A DNA stretch of 64,000 bases from Pseudomonas sp. URMO17WK12:I2 (GTDB taxonomy: Bacteria > Pseudomonadota > Gammaproteobacteria > Pseudomonadales > Pseudomonadaceae). Every line of letters begins with the position of its first letter. Position 1 is the first letter of the stretch. Both the position numbers and the translations under genes were made by a program. Below the pieces are notes generated by a model, which was given only the letters and a program-made list of their open reading frames with translations, was not told the DNA's origin and did no database searches. Shown in pieces: positions 62,437 through 64,000 of the stretch. Location: positions 1 through 64,000 of the forward strand of contig NZ_QKYW01000003.1 of the NCBI RefSeq assembly GCF_003253735.1, written 5' to 3'.

Positions 62437-64000
62437 GCCTCTCGCTGATCAACCGAACCCGTCAGGAACTGCTCGACTTCGTCGGCCTGGACGACACCAT
62501 CGTCAGTGCCAGCGGCACGCAACTGGTGACTGCCGGCGGCCAGACCCTCGTCGATTTCGTCGGCCAGTTCGGCGCCGTGCCCTTCGGCTACGCCCCCCAG
62601 CGCCTGGTCGAGGCGGCTACTGCTTTCCTCGCCTCGCCGCAGCCAACTTTCGTACAGCCGTTGCTCAACCCCGTGGTCGAAGCGCTGGCGCGACGGCTGA
62701 TCGAGGTCGCACCCGGTGACATGGCGCGGGTGACCTTCACCACCAGCGGCGCGGAAACCGTGGAGGCGGCGATCAAACTGGTGCGCGCCGCCACTGGCCG
62801 CGAGCTGGTGGTTGGCACCCTGAGCGGGTTTCACGGCAAAACCCAGGGCGCAGTGGGGGTGACCGGCAAGGCGATCTACCGTGAATCCTTCCAGATCCGC
62901 ACCGATGGCTACACCCATGTGCCCTACGGCGACCTCGCGGCCCTCGAGGCACTGTTGCGTAAGCAGCGGGTGGCGGCCTTCTTCGTCGAGGCCGTGCAGG
63001 GTGAGGCCGGCATGCTCACACCGCCGGACGGCTATCTGCTGGGCGCCCAGCAGCTGTGTCGGCAATACGGTGCGCTGTTCGTGCTCGACGAAATCCAGAC
63101 CGGCCTGGGCCGTACCGGCGCATTGTTCGCGGCCAGCACCCATGGCCTGAGCCCCGATGTGTTGCTGCTGGCCAAGGCCCTGGGTGGCGGCCTGGTGCCG
63201 ATCGGTGCCTGCCTGTATGCCGAACGCTGCTGGAGCCGCGACTTCGACCGCCACCACAGCTCCACCTTTGCCATGAACGGCTTTACCGCCAGCGTTGGCC
63301 TGGCAGTGCTCGATCAGCTCGCCGCCGATGACGGTGCCATGGTCAAGCAGGCTGCCGCGCGCGGCACCTACCTGCGTGAAGGTCTGCAAGGCCTGCTGGC
63401 GCGCTATCCCCAGGTATTCGCCGGCCTCGATGGTCGCGGCCTGATGCTGGGGCTGAAATTCCGGCGCTGGTCAGGCGAGCGGCTGTACAGCTTTTCGCTG
63501 GCCAGCGCCTTCGGCGCGTTGGTGCCGATCGTCTGCGGTTACCTGAAGTCGCGCCATGGCGTGTACTGCCTGCCGACGCTCAGCGAAGGCAACGTGCTGC
63601 GTATCCAGCCTTCTTTCGTCATCAGCGAGGCGGAAATCGACCGATTGCTCGCCGGGCTCGGCGCCGCCGCGGAGCTGATCGCCCAGGGCCTGCACCATCG
63701 CCTGATCCTCGAGGCCCACGGCTTTTCCAGCCCGCAGGGCTTGCCCGGGCGCGCCAGCCCGCTTGTCGCGAAGCCGCGAACTGGCGGCGGACGCTGCCTG
63801 GGGCGGTTCGCCTTTCTGCTGCACCCGACCACGCCGCAAAGCGTCAACGGCGACCGCATCGTCGAGGCACTTGGCGTCTCGGCCGAGGAGAAAGGCTTCA
63901 TGCAGCAATGGCTGGACGACTTTTCCGAGTGGGCCAAACCGGATCTTGATGCCGGGGTGTCCTACCACGCCGAGCGCGTCTACAACGCTGCAGGTGATTA
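62433..64000 (+). CDS. Class III aminotransferase with C-terminal extension (partial)
   Basis: At least 522 residues, open at the right edge. Residues about 1-430 are a class III PLP aminotransferase with GxGQ-like TTSGAETVEAAIKL, the Asp of VLDEIQTGLGRTG (about 219) and the PLP Lys248 in LAKALGGGL. After a proline/glycine-rich linker (about 431-450), a second domain begins at FAFLLHPTTPQS (about residue 461), too short to classify. Its first 60 residues loosely resemble the N-terminus of acyl-ACP reductases. With the ligase, ACP and LuxR gene it would make an amino-lipid. The start is ATGA-coupled to the ACP. Confidence 0.9.
   Translation, partial: MSLSLINRTRQELLDFVGLDDTIVSASGTQLVTAGGQTLVDFVGQFGAVPFGYAPQRLVEAATAFLASPQPTFVQPLLNPVVEALARRLIEVAPGDMARVTFTTSGAETVEAAIKLVRAATGRELVVGTLSGFHGKTQGAVGVTGKAIYRESFQIRTDGYTHVPYGDLAALEALLRKQRVAAFFVEAVQGEAGMLTPPDGYLLGAQQLCRQYGALFVLDEIQTGLGRTGALFAASTHGLSPDVLLLAKALGGGLVPIGACLYAERCWSRDFDRHHSSTFAMNGFTASVGLAVLDQLAADDGAMVKQAAARGTYLREGLQGLLARYPQVFAGLDGRGLMLGLKFRRWSGERLYSFSLASAFGALVPIVCGYLKSRHGVYCLPTLSEGNVLRIQPSFVISEAEIDRLLAGLGAAAELIAQGLHHRLILEAHGFSSPQGLPGRASPLVAKPRTGGGRCLGRFAFLLHPTTPQSVNGDRIVEALGVSAEEKGFMQQWLDDFSEWAKPDLDAGVSYHAERVYNAAGD

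Overview
The window is about 64 kb of GC-rich, densely packed chromosome from a gamma-proteobacterium. It is almost certainly a Pseudomonas of the aeruginosa / mendocina-alcaligenes side of the genus. Supporting evidence is oprI, the Pseudomonas-type fabA-fabB pair, tgpA, two chemoreceptors, cysB, and gene orders that match from memory the P. aeruginosa blocks around PA1609-PA1623 (fabB, fabA, hybrid kinase, gpsA, sixA, thioesterase, hydrolases) and PA1749-PA1768 (GNAT, DAHP synthase, usp, cysB, cysH, ATP-grasp). I see no tRNA, rRNA, CRISPR array, insertion sequence or prophage.

Layout. 1-5 kb: structured repeats, queD, a catalase-like/di-heme cytochrome pair, and a nicotinamide riboside kinase/PnuC pair. 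5-10 kb: uppP, a cold-shock/DUF1294 membrane fusion, and a LysR-MFS-YjbR operon divergent from azoR. 10-15 kb: a secreted dienelactone hydrolase-like protein, an ECF sigma/anti-sigma module that appears to control itself and a periplasmic DUF4394 gene through a shared promoter motif, a secreted amidohydrolase, and a DUF3859 gene behind a Pho-box-like triple repeat. 15-26 kb: fabA-fabB with a FabR/DesT-like operator, a substrate-binding protein plus hybrid histidine kinase operon, gpsA, sixA, hydrolases and an AI-2E exporter-family protein. 26-36.5 kb: patatin, small lipoprotein, flavin reductase, HBM-type chemoreceptor, moxR-DUF58-tgpA, CHAD protein, thioesterase. 36.5-48 kb: second chemoreceptor, tatD, MltF-like transglycosylase, doxX, greB, ybbA-ybbP with divergent tesA, an L,D-transpeptidase and oprI. 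48-56 kb: GNAT, DAHP synthase, PilZ, thioredoxin-like, usp, cysB, an unusual cysH, and a retropepsin-like / 7-TM / ATP-grasp operon.

56.4-64 kb is the accessory part and the best candidate for an undescribed system. An amidase-desaturase operon diverges from a fatty acyl-AMP ligase, a LuxR-type regulator, a stand-alone acyl carrier protein and a class III aminotransferase that runs past the window edge into a second domain. Two near-identical 18-bp palindromic sites (TACkCC-N4-GGAGTATT) lie 117 and 119 bp upstream of the ligase and carrier-protein starts, with the LuxR gene between them. I infer a self-regulated pathway that activates a fatty acid, loads it on a dedicated carrier and ends in an amino-lipid, possibly through reduction to an aldehyde and transamination. 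The product is unknown.

Translational coupling by ATGA-type overlaps is very common here (LysR/MFS/YjbR, sigma/anti-sigma, DUF58/tgpA, ligase/LuxR, ACP/aminotransferase). Starts were chosen from ribosome binding sites and family lengths, so several differ from the longest open frame.
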